This document shows positions 1-7,834 of a stretch of 64,000 nt of DNA, piece after piece. The DNA is from Pseudomonas sp. B6002 (lineage in GTDB: Bacteria; Pseudomonadota; Gammaproteobacteria; Pseudomonadales; Pseudomonadaceae), in assembly GCF_013385985.1 (NCBI RefSeq), contig NZ_JACAOY010000025.1, positions 157,787 to 221,786 on the forward strand. Reading direction: 5' to 3'. The notes under the pieces are model-generated. The model was given only the letters and a program-made list of their open reading frames with translations. It was not told the DNA's origin and ran no database searches. The position numbers and the translations under genes were made by a program. Each line of letters begins with the position of its first letter. Positions within the stretch are counted from its first letter, which is position 1.

Positions 1-1
1 G

Positions 2-751
2 GCCAGTAACGGCCGTGTAGCGTTGGTGACAGGCGCCGCGCGGGGCATTGGCCTCGGTATCGCGGCGTGGCTGATCAGCGAAGGCTGGCAGGTGGTGTTG
101 ACCGACCTGGACCGCGAGCGCGGTGCCAAGGTGTCCAAGGTACTGGGCGACAACGCCTGGTTTATCACCATGGACGTGGCTGACGAGAAGCAGGTGGCCC
201 AGGGCGTTGCCGAGGTGCTCGGCCAGTTCGGGCGCCTGGATGCGTTGGTGTGCAACGCTGCAGTGGCTGACCCGCACAACATCACCCTGGAAAGCCTCGA
301 CCTGGCTTACTGGAACCGGGTGCTGGCGGTGAACCTGAGCGGGCCGATGCTGCTGGCCAAGCACTGTGCGCCGTACCTGCGTGCTCACGGCGGGGCGATC
401 GTCAACCTGGCCTCGACCCGCGCCCGTCAATCGGAACCGGACAGCGAAGCCTATGCGGCGAGCAAGGGTGGCTTGCTGGCCCTGACTCACGCACTGGCCA
501 TGAGCCTGGGGCCGGAAGTGCGGGTCAATGCCGTCAGCCCGGGCTGGATCGACGCGCGTGACCCGGCTGCACGCCGTGCCGAGCCGTTGAGCGATGCTGA
601 TCATGCTCAGCATCCGGCGGGCAGGGTAGGCACGGTGGAAGATGTTGCTGCGATGGTCGCGTGGCTGTTGTCGCGTCAGGCAGGCTTTGTCACCGGGCAA
701 GAGTTTGTGGTGGACGGTGGCATGAGCAAGAAGATGATTTACAGCGAGTGA
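2..751 (+). CDS. SDR family oxidoreductase (5' end outside window)
   Basis: Short-chain dehydrogenase/reductase, an NAD(P)-dependent cytosolic enzyme; the substrate cannot be told. The reading frame is open from base 2, so the true start lies upstream of the window and about 249 codons are visible, nearly the usual family length of 250. The Rossmann cofactor motif TGAARGIG is close to the N-terminus, followed by the NAAV segment, the catalytic Tyr-Lys pair in EAYAASKGG, and the NAVSPG segment after it. The C-terminus [12 protein letters not shown] is typical of FabG-like classical SDRs. It ends about 105 bases before the tRNA cluster, with a separate promoter in between. Confidence 0.88.
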   Translation, partial: ASNGRVALVTGAARGIGLGIAAWLISEGWQVVLTDLDRERGAKVSKVLGDNAWFITMDVADEKQVAQGVAEVLGQFGRLDALVCNAAVADPHNITLESLDLAYWNRVLAVNLSGPMLLAKHCAPYLRAHGGAIVNLASTRARQSEPDSEAYAASKGGLLALTHALAMSLGPEVRVNAVSPGWIDARDPAARRAEPLSDADHAQHPAGRVGTVEDVAAMVAWLLSRQAGFVTGQEFVVDGGMSKKMIYSE

Positions 752-808
752 GGCGGGTGGCCGTCTTGAAGTAATTTTGTCTTTTTTAGAAAAACTTCAA
801 GCAGGGTA

Positions 809-837
809 TTGACTTAGGTCCGTTACCTGCGTAAATT
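809..837 (+). promoter_or_regulatory. sigma-70-type promoter of the tRNA-Val/Asp/Asp cluster
   Basis: TTGACT (809-814) and TAAATT (832-837) are separated by 17 bases and sit 21 bases upstream of the first tRNA, as expected for a stable-RNA promoter. Seen by eye; not experimentally supported. Confidence 0.6.
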
Positions 838-858
838 TCGCGGCCTCAACGAAGCAAA

Positions 859-934
859 GGGTGATTAGCTCAGCTGGGAGAGCATCTGCCTTACAAGCAG
901 AGGGTCGGCGGTTCGATCCCGTCATCACCCACCA
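859..934 (+). tRNA. tRNA-Val (anticodon TAC)
   Basis: A 76-base cloverleaf. The acceptor stem GGGTGAT pairs with ATCACCC, the anticodon stem-loop reads CTGCC-TTACAAG-CAG with anticodon TAC, the T-loop is GTTCGATCC, and CCA is encoded (932-934). First gene of a three-tRNA cluster. Confidence 0.95.
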
Positions 935-989
935 CTTCTTGAGAGTTTTGCCCCAGGGCAAGACGCAACGTTAAAGGTTGCACCGACGC

Positions 990-1066
990 GCAGCGGTAGT
1001 TCAGTCGGTTAGAATACCGGCCTGTCACGCCGGGGGTCGCGGGTTCGAGTCCCGTCCGCTGCGCCA
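990..1066 (+). tRNA. tRNA-Asp (anticodon GTC), copy 1
   Basis: A 77-base cloverleaf with acceptor GCAGCGG / CCGCTGC, anticodon loop CTGTCAC (GTC), T-loop GGTTCGAGTCC and an encoded CCA. Identical to the second copy at 1172. Confidence 0.95.
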
Positions 1067-1171
1067 TATTTTCCAGGTTCGACTCGTCGGGCTTGAGATT
1101 GAACAGTCAAGGCTGATTGATCAGATGTTTAAAGACGGTTGAGCGGTTTCGCTCAGTCAGTCAAGCGATAC

Positions 1172-1248
1172 GCAGCGGTAGTTCAGTCGGTTAGAATACC
1201 GGCCTGTCACGCCGGGGGTCGCGGGTTCGAGTCCCGTCCGCTGCGCCA
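1172..1248 (+). tRNA. tRNA-Asp (anticodon GTC), copy 2
   Basis: Perfect duplicate of the tRNA-Asp at 990-1066. Identity extends one base upstream and about four bases downstream (cgccatat), while the spacers differ, so this is an established tandem duplication of the tRNA alone. Confidence 0.95.
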
Positions 1249-1321
1249 TATCTGCATCAAGGCCCACTGAACGCCTTGAAGCACAAAGCAAGCCTCTGGC
1301 TACTTTGATCCGATAGCAAAG

Positions 1322-1348
1322 ACCCTGGTCGAAAGACCGGGGTTTTTT
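1322..1348 (+). terminator. intrinsic terminator of the tRNA cluster
   Basis: CCCTGGTC, a GAAA loop, then GACCGGGG (one T-G wobble) followed by six T residues. Confidence 0.85.
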
Positions 1349-1373
1349 GTTTCTGCGATTTGATAAATACGGT

Positions 1374-1441
1374 CTGTAGGAGCCCGCTTGCGGGCGATGG
1401 CGATTTCATGGATGCCATCGCCCGCAAGCGGGCTCCTACAG
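1374..1441. repeat. REP-type perfect inverted repeat
   Basis: Two perfect 28-base arms (1374-1401 and 1414-1441) around a 12-base loop. The arms begin CTGTAGGAGCCCGCTTGCGGG, a class common between genes of fluorescent pseudomonads. It lies seven bases past the end of the oxidase gene and may also protect or terminate its transcript. Confidence 0.85.
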
Positions 1442-1448
1442 GGTTGAG

Positions 1449-2732
1449 TTAGAAACCTAACTTGTCGCGCAGGCCGTAATACCAGGCACCCATGGCGGCA
1501 AACGGTGTGCGCAAGAGTTGCCCGCCCGGGAAGGGGTAGTGCGGCAGGTCGGCAAACGCATCAAAACGCTCTGCCTGGCCTCTGAGCGCTTCGGCCAGTA
1601 CCTTGCCTGCCAGGTGCGTGTACGTCACGCCATGGCCGCTGCAGCCCTGCGAGTAGTAGATGTTGTCGCCCAGGCGACCCACTTGCGGCAAGCGCGACAG
1701 GGTCAGCAGGAAGTTGCCGGTCCAGGCGTAGTCAATCTTCACATCCTTGAGCTGCGGGAACGCCTTGAGCATCTTCGGACGAATGATCGCTTCGATGTTG
1801 GCCGGGTCGCGCGCGCCATACACCACACCGCCGCCGAAGATCAGGCGCTTGTCGCGGGTGAGTCGGTAGTAATCGAGCAGGTAGTTGCAGTCTTCGACGC
1901 AGTAATCCTGCGGCAGCAGCGTTTTAGCCAGCTCATCACCCAGCGGCGCGGTGGTGATGACTTGCGTGCCGCAGGGCATGGACTTGGCCGCCAGCTCCGG
2001 CACCAGGTTCCCGAGATACGCGTTGCCCGCGACGATGATGAACTTGGCTCTGACCTTGCCTTCTGCGGTGTGCACCACAGGGTTCGCGCCGCGCTCGATG
2101 CGCACCGCTGCCGATTGCTCGTAGATGGTGCCGCCCAGGGATTCAACGGCCGCCGCTTCGCCGAGTGCCAGGTTGAGTGGGTGGATATGGCCGCCGCTCA
2201 TGTCCAGCAGGCCGCCGACATAGTTGTCGCACGCCACCACTTCGCGGATACGGCGTTCGTCCAGCAGCTCCAGTTGTGTGTGCCCGTAGCGCTCCCACAG
2301 GCGCTTCTGCGACTCCAGGTGGCCCATGTGCTTGCTGTTGAGGGCGGCGAACACGCCGCCATCCTTCAGGTCGCACTGGATCTGATACTTGGCGACCCGC
2401 TCGCGAATGATCTTGCCGCCTTCAAACGCCATCTGCCCCAGCAGTTGCGCCTGCTTCGGGCCGACGCTGCGCTCGATCACGTCGATATCGCGGCTGTAGC
2501 TGTTGACGATCTGCCCGCCATTGCGGCCCGAAGCGCCAAACCCCACCTTGGCGGCTTCCAGTACCGTGACGCGAAAACCGTTCTCCAGCAGGAACAGCGC
2601 GCTGGAGAGGCCGGTGTAGCCGGCGCCAATCACGCACACATCGGTTTCGACGTCCCCTTGCAGCATTGGGCGAGGCGGGACCGCATTGGCGGACGCGGCG
2701 TAATACGACTGGGGGTAGGGGGTGTTCGCCAT
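1449..2732 (-). CDS. puuB: NAD(P)/FAD-dependent oxidoreductase, gamma-glutamylputrescine oxidase-like
   Basis: A 427-residue DAO/glycine-oxidase-type flavoprotein. The FAD-binding GAGYTG motif is at residues 36-41 and the segment GASGRNGGQ follows, both characteristic of the PuuB/OrdL group, which oxidises gamma-glutamyl-putrescine or related amines with release of peroxide. The C-terminus carries the GCSGHGVTYTHLAGK segment that closes the flavin site in these proteins. It stands alone, with no glutamylpolyamine synthetase beside it, so the polyamine role rests on family resemblance only; a related amino acid or amine oxidase is the alternative. Convergent with the tRNA cluster; a REP hairpin sits just past its stop codon. 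Confidence 0.75.
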   Translation of the reverse strand: MANTPYPQSYYAASANAVPPRPMLQGDVETDVCVIGAGYTGLSSALFLLENGFRVTVLEAAKVGFGASGRNGGQIVNSYSRDIDVIERSVGPKQAQLLGQMAFEGGKIIRERVAKYQIQCDLKDGGVFAALNSKHMGHLESQKRLWERYGHTQLELLDERRIREVVACDNYVGGLLDMSGGHIHPLNLALGEAAAVESLGGTIYEQSAAVRIERGANPVVHTAEGKVRAKFIIVAGNAYLGNLVPELAAKSMPCGTQVITTAPLGDELAKTLLPQDYCVEDCNYLLDYYRLTRDKRLIFGGGVVYGARDPANIEAIIRPKMLKAFPQLKDVKIDYAWTGNFLLTLSRLPQVGRLGDNIYYSQGCSGHGVTYTHLAGKVLAEALRGQAERFDAFADLPHYPFPGGQLLRTPFAAMGAWYYGLRDKLGF

Positions 2733-2875
2733 CCTGGAACCTCTGTTTTATATTTTTTACGAGTGCCCAGATCCTACCTGAGTTGAAAATTGCCTGCCAG
2801 CCACCCGAAAACCACAGGTGTGCCCTACGCAAATAAAAAATTCGCATATTCATAGGGTTAGCTGCAAAAAAGATG

Positions 2876-2903
2876 TTGACACCCCTTCGGAATTCCGTAG
2901 AAT
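2876..2903 (+). promoter_or_regulatory. sigma-70-type promoter of tRNA-Val(GAC)
   Basis: TTGACA (2876-2881) and TAGAAT (2898-2903) with a 16-base spacer, ending 13 bases before the tRNA. Confidence 0.75.
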
Positions 2904-2916
2904 GCCGCCTCACAGC

Positions 2917-2993
2917 AGGCACGTAGCTCAGTTGGTTAGAGCACCACCTTGACATGGTGGGGGTCGTTGGTTCGAGTCCAATCGCGCCTACCA
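2917..2993 (+). tRNA. tRNA-Val (anticodon GAC) with an acceptor-stem mismatch
   Basis: A 77-base cloverleaf with anticodon loop CTTGACA (GAC), T-loop GGTTCGAGTCC and encoded CCA. The 5' acceptor strand is AGGCACG and the 3' strand CGCGCCT, which leaves an A5:C68 mismatch in an otherwise perfect stem. Single gene with its own promoter and terminator. Confidence 0.92.
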
Positions 2994-3462
2994 AACAAAA
3001 TCCGCTCTGCTGGGCGGTCTAGAAGGGCTCACCGAAAGGTGAGCCCTTTTTTGTTGCCTGTGATTTGGCCAAGCGGCTCCCTTGGCCTTAATCACCAATA
3101 TCGGTTGCTACAGGAGAGTCAGCAGAAAAGTGTAGCCACCGACAGCAGGCAGATGATTTGCACCACCATTTGGCAGCGTATTTCACCATTCGTTGTCGCC
3201 ATTCCCATTTGTCCGGCGTACATAGCGGCTACCCTCTTGATCGGCAACAGTGCCGTCGGCGATGCGCGGGAACGCGCAAGGCCTGAATTGAGTATAGGTC
3301 TGTAACAGAATTCGTCACTGTTGGGCTGGCACTGTGCCTGCGAGGCGATGGAAGCTCTGTATTTTCACATCTGATCAGTAATACCTAAGTGCCATCATCT
3401 ATGTACAATCGCCCCCGACCGATAACCGGTCGAGCCAATGACGGCGATAGGGAGTGGTGGTT
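2994..3462. other. intergenic region of about 470 bases
   Basis: Holds the tRNA terminator at 3023-3052 and, close to the lipoprotein gene, a hairpin CGACCG-ATAAC-CGGTCG (3416-3432) preceded by a possible -10 box TACAAT (3404-3409). The frame open across 2949-3305 starts inside the tRNA and has no ribosome site or protein-like composition. Nothing else recognised. Confidence 0.5.
3023..3052 (+). terminator. intrinsic terminator of tRNA-Val(GAC)
   Basis: AAGGGCTCACC, loop GAAA, GGTGAGCCCTT, then a T run: a perfect 11-base stem. Confidence 0.9.
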
Positions 3463-4092
3463 ATGAGCGTTCGGATTGCGTTTGGGGTTGCAGCATTGGT
3501 GATGTTGGCAGGTTGTGCCACCAGTCGCTCGGAAGTGGATGTCAATGTTGCACCGCTGAATACCACGCAGGCGGCTGCCGCCAGCAATGGCAAGAAGGTG
3601 CTGATCAGCACCGTCGATGATCGTGTCTTCCAGATCTCCCCTCGCAGCCCCGATGTCCCCTCCCTGAAAAACGATGAAGTGACGGACAAGTCGATCACCG
3701 AGCGCGCCATTGCGCGCAAGCGCAACAGCTATGGCAAAGGCCTGGGCGATGTGCTGCTGCCGTCGGGGCGCACGGTGTCCCAGTTGGTGAATGAGTCGGT
3801 CGCCGCCGCTTACAAGCAGGCCGGCTACCAAGTGGTGACCGAGCCGGGCACCGCCGATGCAACGGCCGTGAAGGTGCACATCGTTGAGTTCTGGTCGTGG
3901 TTCACCCCGGGGTTCTTCTACGTCGACGTCAGCAACAAGTCCCACCTGCGCATCGAGACGCCGGGTGCCACTGAGTTGAATGTGGTCACCCGTAAAAACG
4001 AAAGCATGCAGGCAGTGACTGAAAACGACTGGAAGAAGATCACCGAGGCCGGTTTGCAGGAAGTGTCGCGCGAAACACTCAAGCAGCTCTGA
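3463..4092 (+). CDS. putative YajG-like outer-membrane lipoprotein
   Basis: A 209-residue predicted lipoprotein. A signal peptide of about 17 residues ends in LAGC, giving lipidation at Cys18. The body has the mixed alpha/beta pattern of small envelope lipoproteins (VLISTVDDRVFQ; ESVAAAYKQAGYQVV) that recalls the YajG family, in which a periplasmic domain assembles from a repeated fold. The ATG at 3463 is chosen over an in-frame GTG at 3454 because AGGGAG lies eight bases upstream of it and it is followed directly by the signal peptide. Monocistronic, with a terminator shared with the convergent SIS gene. Function not known. Confidence 0.75.
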   Translation: MSVRIAFGVAALVMLAGCATSRSEVDVNVAPLNTTQAAAASNGKKVLISTVDDRVFQISPRSPDVPSLKNDEVTDKSITERAIARKRNSYGKGLGDVLLPSGRTVSQLVNESVAAAYKQAGYQVVTEPGTADATAVKVHIVEFWSWFTPGFFYVDVSNKSHLRIETPGATELNVVTRKNESMQAVTENDWKKITEAGLQEVSRETLKQL

Positions 4093-4102
4093 CCTCGAAT
4101 AA

Positions 4103-4138
4103 AAAAATGGGTCAACCGAAAGATTGGCCCATTTTTGT
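4103..4138. terminator. bidirectional terminator between lipoprotein and SIS gene
   Basis: AAAAATGGGTCAA and TTGGCCCATTTTT form a 13-base stem with one wobble. A-rich on one side and T-rich on the other, it can serve both converging transcripts. Confidence 0.8.
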
Positions 4139-4168
4139 TTCTGCCGTATGCCTCGCCTGTCGCTGAAG

Positions 4169-5200
4169 TCAGTGAGTCTGCGTCACCTTCTTCAAAAACC
4201 TCGGCTGATCGGGATTACGCCCGCGCGCCACCGCCAACTGCGCAGCACTCAGATAAAACCCCTGGATCATCGTGAACGGCTCCAGCAACGGGTGCGCCGT
4301 CGGTACGCTGGGCAGCAAGCCTTCGCAGACGGTGTCACGCGGGGCCACCACCAGCACCTGGGCGCCGCGGGCGCGCATTTCTTCGGCAAATGCCAGGCTA
4401 CCCGGCTGCTCCGGGCCCGAGGGGGCGAAGACCAGCACGGGGTAGCCTTCTTCAATGATCTCCATCGGGCCATGACGCACTTCGGCACTGGAAAACGCCT
4501 CGGCCTGAATGCCGGAGGTTTCCTTCAACTTGAGCGCGGCTTCTTGCGCGATGGGTAAGGCTGCCCCTCGGCCGATCACGATCATCTTGTCGGCGGTCGC
4601 CAATAACGTGTGCAGCGCCGACCAGTCTTCGCTGGCCGCCTGGCGCATTTGCTCCGGCAGCAGATGCAGGGCGCTGGTCAATCCGTTGTCGATGGCCAGC
4701 GCGTCGGCCAGGTAGGCCACGGATTGAGCGCCCGCGATCAACATCGCCACATAGCTCTTGGTGGCGGCCACGCTCTGTTCCAGGCCGGCCGGCAACAGCA
4801 CTTCATGATCGCTCACCGCCGCCAGCGGCGAGGCCGGTGTGTTGACCAGCGCCACCGAACGTGCACCGCGTTGCTGCAGGTAGCGCACGCTGTCGATCAG
4901 GTCCGGGCTTTTGCCGGACTGGGAAAAGGCCGCGACCCACGCGTTTTTCAGGCGCAGCGGCGGCTGTTGCAGGCTGACCAGCGACAACGGAATCGACAGG
5001 CTAGGCACGCCCACCTGGCTCATCAGGGCGTAGCTGAAATAGGCGGCTGCATGGTCCGAGCTGCCGCGTGCAACGGTGATCATCAGTTCGGGCAGCGCGT
5101 GGGCCCATTGCTGGCTCAGCGCACGCACGGCGCTGTCCTCGTCGAGCATGCGTTGCACGATCGCGGGGATGGAAAGGGTTTCACTCAACATGAACGACAT
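4169..5200 (-). CDS. SIS-domain sugar-phosphate deaminase/isomerase (NagB-II / AgaS type)
   Basis: A 343-residue protein with two SIS folds (about residues 30-165 and 190-330), the arrangement of the GlmS isomerase half without the glutaminase domain. The segments VARGSSDHAA, AFSQSGKSPD, QSVAATKSY and SAEVRHGPMEII match the sugar-phosphate and catalytic regions of NagB-II and AgaS glucosamine-6-phosphate deaminases; FrlB/FraB deglycases share this fold. The start is the ATG at 5200, with GGAG seven bases upstream, and it follows the kinase stop codon by two bases. Third gene of the permease-kinase-deaminase operon. Likely reaction: conversion of an amino-sugar 6-phosphate or Amadori-product phosphate to a glycolytic sugar phosphate; which one cannot be decided from sequence. 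Confidence 0.82.
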   Translation of the reverse strand: MSFMLSETLSIPAIVQRMLDEDSAVRALSQQWAHALPELMITVARGSSDHAAAYFSYALMSQVGVPSLSIPLSLVSLQQPPLRLKNAWVAAFSQSGKSPDLIDSVRYLQQRGARSVALVNTPASPLAAVSDHEVLLPAGLEQSVAATKSYVAMLIAGAQSVAYLADALAIDNGLTSALHLLPEQMRQAASEDWSALHTLLATADKMIVIGRGAALPIAQEAALKLKETSGIQAEAFSSAEVRHGPMEIIEEGYPVLVFAPSGPEQPGSLAFAEEMRARGAQVLVVAPRDTVCEGLLPSVPTAHPLLEPFTMIQGFYLSAAQLAVARGRNPDQPRFLKKVTQTH

Positions 5201-5202
5201 GA

Positions 5203-6225
5203 TCAATCTCCAAGGGCGTCAATGGACTCGCCAGCGGCGATCAACTGGTGGGCGATGGCGTTCAACCCGGCGGCGTCCATGGCCATGCTGAAGGCGCCCC
5301 AGAGCGGCGCATCGTGGGTGAAAAACGCGGTAGTGAGCGCGGGCGGGAAGGGCACTACGCGTTGGATCAATTGCTCAATCATCGGTGCCAACAGGGACGC
5401 CTGGCGATACAGGCCGCCGCCAATCGCGATGCGCTCCACATCCAGCGCTACCGCCAGGTTGGCGACCTGTACGGCACATGCGGCAATGCGCAGCTCAAGG
5501 GCTCTGCGCACGTCGGGATTGGCGCTGGCAAACAGATCCAGAGGCTGATGCCCGTTCCCGAGCATTTCGTCAGCCAAGCGGCTCAGCGCATTGCCGGAAA
5601 ACAGTTCTTCCAGGGGCGCGTTGCCGTTCTGGAAGGTGGCCCATTGCTCAGGATGTGCCGGGTCGATAAAGGGCGAGAGCAGGTAGCCGATTTCCATCGC
5701 GGCGCCATTGTGCCCGCGTACCAGCTTGCCATTGGCGATGGCGGCGGCAGAAAGCCCAGTGCCCAGGTTCAAGTAGATCGCGTTGTCGACACCGGCCAAC
5801 GAACCCCAGCGCACTTCCGCCAGGGCGCCGGCTTTCACATCGTTGTCGAGGGTGACGCACACGTTGCCGAAGGCGCGGGCGATCAATGCCTGTAAGTCGA
5901 GCCCCTCGAAGCCTGGTGTGTTGGGCGCCATCAGCAAGGTCGGGCCGCGGACCACGCCGGGGAACACCGCGGCCACGCTCAGCACTTGGGCACTGTCGAA
6001 TTCCGCCACGCAGTCGCGCGCGGCGTCGAGGATGCGCTGCAAAGCCGGCACGCCAGACAAACCGTCGGCGTGGGTGGCGAGGATCCGCGTATTCATACGC
6101 TGGCGAGCGGTGTCGTAGCAGGCCACCTGCGTCTTGGTGCCGCCCACGTCGATCGCCAGCAGCAAGCCTTGCCGGGGCGCCGCAGCGCCCGTTGATTCGA
6201 TGGTTTCGTGCATTGCATTGATCAC
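5203..6225 (-). CDS. ROK family sugar kinase
   Basis: A 340-residue ASKHA-fold kinase. The phosphate-1 motif DVGGTK is at residues 26-31, the metal/phosphate segment LNLGTGLSAA and the conserved HNGAAMEIG follow, and IAIGGG lies near the C-terminus. The usual ROK zinc motif (CxCGxxGCxE) is absent, so this is a zinc-free kinase rather than a repressor. The chosen GTG start overlaps the permease stop (GTGA); an ATG four codons on is the alternative. Probably phosphorylates the sugar or amino sugar imported by the neighbouring permease to feed the SIS enzyme. The substrate could be glucosamine, N-acetylglucosamine or a related compound. Confidence 0.82.
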   Translation of the reverse strand: MINAMHETIESTGAAAPRQGLLLAIDVGGTKTQVACYDTARQRMNTRILATHADGLSGVPALQRILDAARDCVAEFDSAQVLSVAAVFPGVVRGPTLLMAPNTPGFEGLDLQALIARAFGNVCVTLDNDVKAGALAEVRWGSLAGVDNAIYLNLGTGLSAAAIANGKLVRGHNGAAMEIGYLLSPFIDPAHPEQWATFQNGNAPLEELFSGNALSRLADEMLGNGHQPLDLFASANPDVRRALELRIAACAVQVANLAVALDVERIAIGGGLYRQASLLAPMIEQLIQRVVPFPPALTTAFFTHDAPLWGAFSMAMDAAGLNAIAHQLIAAGESIDALGD

Positions 6226-7625
6226 TTATTGAAAGGCCACAACCGCTGGACCCGTGCCCAGAACAGGTAGGCCACGCTGCCGGCCAGCACCCACACCAGC
6301 GACCATTGGACAGGGTAGGCGCCAGGCGCATTGTGGTTGGACGCCATGTAGATATAGACCCAGCCCAGCAGAGCGATCAGCGCAGGCACTGGGTAGAGCC
6401 ACATTTTGTAAGGCCGTGCCAGGTGCGGCTTGGTCTTGCGCAGCACCAGCAAGGAGACGATCTGCGCCACCGACTGCACCAGGATCATCACCGCTGTCAG
6501 CAGTTGGATCAGCGTGTTCAAGTCAGTCAGCCGGCCGATCATGAAACCCACGGAGGTCAGCAGGCCCATGCTCAAGATGCCCCAGGTGGGGAACTCATGC
6601 TTGGGGTGGGTCTTGCTGAAAGCACTGAAGAACACGTTGTCCTTGGCCGCTTCGAAGGGCACGCGGGAGCCGCCGAGCAAGCCGGCGAACACCGAGGCAA
6701 CGGCGGTGATCAGGATCAGCACGGTAACAATGCCCGCAGCGGTGCTGCCCCAGGTTTCGCTGAGCACCACGGAGGCGACGGATTTGTACGCGGCAGATTC
6801 CGGATCCAGCATGCGGTGCCAGTCCACCACGCCCAGCACGCCCACTTGCATCACCAGGTAGATCGTCAGGATGCCGACGATCGACAGGATGATCGACTTG
6901 GGAATCACCCGCCCGGGCTGCTCGACTTCACCCGCCAGGTAGGCCGAGGTGTTGTAGCCCAGGTAGTCATAGATGCCGATGGTCAGGCCACCGGCCATGC
7001 CGAACCAGAAACCGCTGTCGGCCAGGTTGAACGCGCCTTCCGGGAAAGTGAACGCCAGGTCGGCGTGGAAATTGGACAGCGCGGCAGCGATCAGTGCGCC
7101 GATGCTGACCAGCATGATCGCCCACAGCACGATGCTCAATTTGGCGATGGATTCGATTTTGCGCCAAAGCATGACGATGATCAGCCAGATGACGGCCAGA
7201 CCGATCAGGTTGCCAGCCGTCGGGCTCATGTCGGGCCAGAACCAGGTGAGGTATTGCACGAAGCCGATGATGCCGGTGGACATGATCAGCGGGATAAACA
7301 GCATCGCCGTCCACACGAACAGAAATGGCAGCAGCTTGCCGGTGCGTTTGCCAAAGGCTTCGCGCAGGTAAACGTAAGTGCCGCCCGCACCCGGCAGCGA
7401 CGCACCGAGTTCGGCCCAAACCAGCCCGTCACACAGCGCCAACAGCGCGCCGAGAATCCAGCCCAGGTAGGCCTGGGGCCCACCCATGATCACGATCATG
7501 GCCGGGATGGTAATGAAGGGGCCCACGCCGCACATCTGGCTCATGTTCAGGGTGATGGCGGGGAATAGGCCGATTTTGCGTTTGCCGTTGGGCAAATCCG
7601 GATCGACGGGTGTCAGCGTGCTCAT
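6222..7625 (-). CDS. APC superfamily permease
   Basis: A 467-residue inner-membrane transporter with about twelve hydrophobic segments and the APC hallmarks: an early membrane segment with GVGPFITIPAM, WAELGASLPGAGGTYVYLREAFG in the helix 2-3 region, and PFEAAKDNVFF in the loop after helix 8. The ATG at 7625 is preferred because AGAGGT precedes it; an in-frame ATG 16 codons upstream lacks a ribosome site. First gene of an operon with a ROK kinase and a SIS enzyme. An amino-acid-type permease beside amino-sugar enzymes recalls frlA of the E. coli fructoselysine operon, so the cargo may be a sugar-amine rather than a free amino acid (inference). Confidence 0.85.
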   Translation of the reverse strand: MSTLTPVDPDLPNGKRKIGLFPAITLNMSQMCGVGPFITIPAMIVIMGGPQAYLGWILGALLALCDGLVWAELGASLPGAGGTYVYLREAFGKRTGKLLPFLFVWTAMLFIPLIMSTGIIGFVQYLTWFWPDMSPTAGNLIGLAVIWLIIVMLWRKIESIAKLSIVLWAIMLVSIGALIAAALSNFHADLAFTFPEGAFNLADSGFWFGMAGGLTIGIYDYLGYNTSAYLAGEVEQPGRVIPKSIILSIVGILTIYLVMQVGVLGVVDWHRMLDPESAAYKSVASVVLSETWGSTAAGIVTVLILITAVASVFAGLLGGSRVPFEAAKDNVFFSAFSKTHPKHEFPTWGILSMGLLTSVGFMIGRLTDLNTLIQLLTAVMILVQSVAQIVSLLVLRKTKPHLARPYKMWLYPVPALIALLGWVYIYMASNHNAPGAYPVQWSLVWVLAGSVAYLFWARVQRLWPFNK

Positions 7626-7787
7626 GGGGACGACCTCTTGTTCGAGTGACAGACGCGTGAGGGCAGATTGCAAAAGGGCCTGCTTGCCATCGAGGGTGCT
7701 GTCGACCCGTCATTGTTTTTATGGGGCGTAACCGGCATTCGCAGTGGGTGCGAGAGACCGAGGCGCCTAGAAAACCACAGCAAGAGT

Positions 7788-7812
7788 ATTAATTCAACTT
7801 GATTTAATTAAT
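7788..7812. promoter_or_regulatory. candidate ROK-repressor operator
   Basis: Inverted repeat ATTAATT (7788-7794) and AATTAAT (7806-7812) centred on 7800, in the divergent region between the permease and repressor genes. AT-rich palindromes of this length are typical NagC/Mlc targets. It lies 23 bases before the repressor ATG, so it would act on that gene at least. Confidence 0.5.
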
Positions 7813-7834
7813 CACCTGCACGGATTATCGGCCC

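Noticed and set aside
1518..2786. 422-codon plus-strand open frame opposite the flavin oxidase
   Set aside because: His/Gln/Arg-rich antisense shadow typical of GC-rich genes; the minus-strand frame has a clear FAD protein.
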